The position numbers were made by a program, and so were the translations under genes. From assembly GCA_041621405.1 (NCBI GenBank), contig JBFKAV010000086.1:1-15205 (forward strand): DNA of 15,205 nucleotides, in the 5' to 3' direction. How positions within the stretch are numbered: position 1 is the first letter of the stretch; every line of letters begins with the position of its first letter. The notes beneath the pieces were generated by a model, which was not told the origin of the DNA, did no database searches, and saw only the letters and a program-made list of their open reading frames with translations. Source of the DNA: JBFKAV01 sp041621405 (GTDB lineage: Bacteria; Pseudomonadota; Alphaproteobacteria; Rhodobacterales; Rhodobacteraceae). Positions 14,302-15,205 of the stretch are shown here, piece by piece.

Positions 14302-15081
14302 CTAGATCGTGAACGCAGCACGGAACGCGTCGAGGGCTGCCTCCGGATCGCCGGCGGCGAAGGCCTCCATGCCGACCGGGCCGCGGTAACCCATTTCGTA
14401 GAGCGCCCTGGCGATGACGTCGTAATTCATCTCGCCGGTGCCCGGCTCGCAGCGACCCGGGTTGTCGGCAACCTGCACCTCGCCGATCCAGGGCAGACAC
14501 TTCTCGGCCCAACGGATGACGTCGCCCTCGCCGATCTGCGTGTGATAGAGGTCGAGGTTGATCCGAAGTTCCGGCCGGTCGATGGACGAGACCAGCGCCA
14601 GCACCTCGCCGGTGGTGTTGAACGGGCAGCCGGGATGCTCGATCAGGTTGAGATTTTCCAGCGTGAAGGTCACGCTCTCCTCCTCGGCCAGGTCGCAGAC
14701 GCGCTTCAAGGTGTCCTGCGCCTTCAGCCACATCGCCCCGGTGACGACCTGGCTCTGAACCTTGGGGATGCCGCCGTCTCCGAGGCCGGTGCCGTGCAGG
14801 TTCAGCCGCTGGACGCCCAGCCGCTTGCCGACCTGCGCGGTCTCGCGGGCCGAGGCCAGCAACGCATCGGCGCCCTCGTCGTCGGCAAGGCGGCCCTCCA
14901 GATAGCCGTTCATGATCGTGAAGGTCGCGCCCGTCTTCTCCAGCGCGGCCAGATCGTGCTCGGGCCAGTTCCAGAGGCCGACGCCGAAACCCATCTCCTT
15001 CAGGCGGCTGGCGCGCCAGGCGATCGGCTTGTTGCGCCAGAGCATCTCGGCACAGGCGGCCAGGGCGAATGGCTGGGCCAT
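14302..15081 (-). CDS. Hydroxypyruvate isomerase-like sugar isomerase/epimerase (TIM barrel)
   Basis: A 259-residue cytoplasmic TIM-barrel protein of the xylose-isomerase-like AP endonuclease 2 superfamily, the same length as hydroxypyruvate isomerase. Landmarks: CAEMLW at 10-15, GLWNWPEHDL at 35-44, TLENLN at 140-145, INLDLYHTQIGEGD near 174-187, VQVADNPGRCEPGTGEMNY near 202-220 and GMEAF at 237-241. E142 and E239 correspond to the paired catalytic, metal-binding glutamates of the family, with D177 and Q203 as further ligands. The PGR-EPGTGE-N block is characteristic of the hydroxypyruvate isomerase subgroup, but many members act on other keto acids or sugars, so the substrate is open. It starts one base after the stop of the Rieske gene (TGACATG) and precedes the PanB-like gene by 13 bases, so all are one transcript. 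Confidence 0.87.
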   Translation of the reverse strand: MAQPFALAACAEMLWRNKPIAWRASRLKEMGFGVGLWNWPEHDLAALEKTGATFTIMNGYLEGRLADDEGADALLASARETAQVGKRLGVQRLNLHGTGLGDGGIPKVQSQVVTGAMWLKAQDTLKRVCDLAEEESVTFTLENLNLIEHPGCPFNTTGEVLALVSSIDRPELRINLDLYHTQIGEGDVIRWAEKCLPWIGEVQVADNPGRCEPGTGEMNYDVIARALYEMGYRGPVGMEAFAAGDPEAALDAFRAAFTI

Positions 15082-15082
15082 G

Positions 15083-15205
15083 TCAGAGATTGACCATTAC
15101 CCGGCCGCCCTCGACCTTGGTGGGATAGGTGCGCAGGTTCTCGCAGGCGGGCGGCGAATCCACCTCGCCCGTCGCCACGTCAAAGACCGAGGCGTGCTTC
15201 GGGCA
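15083..15205 (-). CDS. Rieske [2Fe-2S] ferredoxin, C-terminal part
   Basis: The last 40 residues of a protein that continues beyond the right edge. The visible part begins CPKHASVFDVATGEV, the second C-x2-H cluster-binding motif of Rieske domains followed by the family-typical FD-x-x-TGE turn, then PPACENLRTYPTKVEGGRV and a short end VMVNL. The first C-x-H motif must lie outside the window. The short distance from cluster motif to C-terminus fits a stand-alone ferredoxin of about 100 residues rather than an oxygenase large subunit. It would pass electrons to a Rieske non-haem iron oxygenase, which may be encoded further right. It is followed one base later by the isomerase-like gene. Confidence 0.88.
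   Translation of the reverse strand, partial: CPKHASVFDVATGEVDSPPACENLRTYPTKVEGGRVMVNL

Overview
The window is GC-rich DNA with features typical of Alphaproteobacteria, most likely a member of the Rhodobacterales/Rhizobiales. Genes are tightly packed with many ATGA overlaps, ribosome binding sites are strong GGAGG types, and the central block matches the L-rhamnose catabolic locus known from Rhizobium leguminosarum (rhaDI divergent from rhaRSTPQUK). The taxonomic assignment is an inference from gene content and protein style; there is no marker gene.

Layout. (1) Positions 1-934 hold no recognisable large gene, only one small plausible CDS (229-396, +) with a good ribosome binding site. (2) Positions 935-4313 (-) encode rhaD (fused rhamnulose-1-phosphate aldolase/short-chain dehydrogenase) followed by rhaI (TIM-barrel L-rhamnose isomerase). 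(3) Positions 4314-4499 are the divergent control region. It carries a 73-bp imperfect palindrome whose left arm has three CAATCA half-sites spaced exactly 10 bp apart, mirrored on the right arm, with a TTGACA -35-like hexamer at each outer edge. (4) Positions 4500-11602 (+) encode rhaR (DeoR-type regulator), rhaS (periplasmic binding protein), a GC hairpin, rhaT (double ATPase), rhaP and rhaQ (permeases), rhaU (mutarotase) and rhaK (FGGY kinase); the last four genes overlap by 1-4 bp. (5) Positions 11603-12435 are a largely non-coding scar containing the decayed N-terminus of a Gfo/Idh/MocA oxidoreductase. (6) Positions 12436-15205 (-) are a second catabolic operon entering from beyond the right edge: the end of a Rieske ferredoxin, a hydroxypyruvate-isomerase-like TIM barrel, a PanB-like protein lacking the usual metal ligands, and a Gfo/Idh/MocA dehydrogenase interrupted by an in-frame TGA in its dinucleotide-binding motif.

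How it works. RhaSTPQ imports L-rhamnose; RhaU interconverts its anomers; RhaI isomerises it to L-rhamnulose; RhaK phosphorylates this; RhaD cleaves it to DHAP and L-lactaldehyde, and its dehydrogenase half probably oxidises the lactaldehyde. RhaR probably controls both directions from the central palindrome. The right-hand operon does not correspond to a pathway I can name. It looks like an oxidative sugar or polyol-like catabolic route fed by a Rieske oxygenase, and it appears to be decaying: one dehydrogenase has a nonsense codon and the gene after it is truncated.
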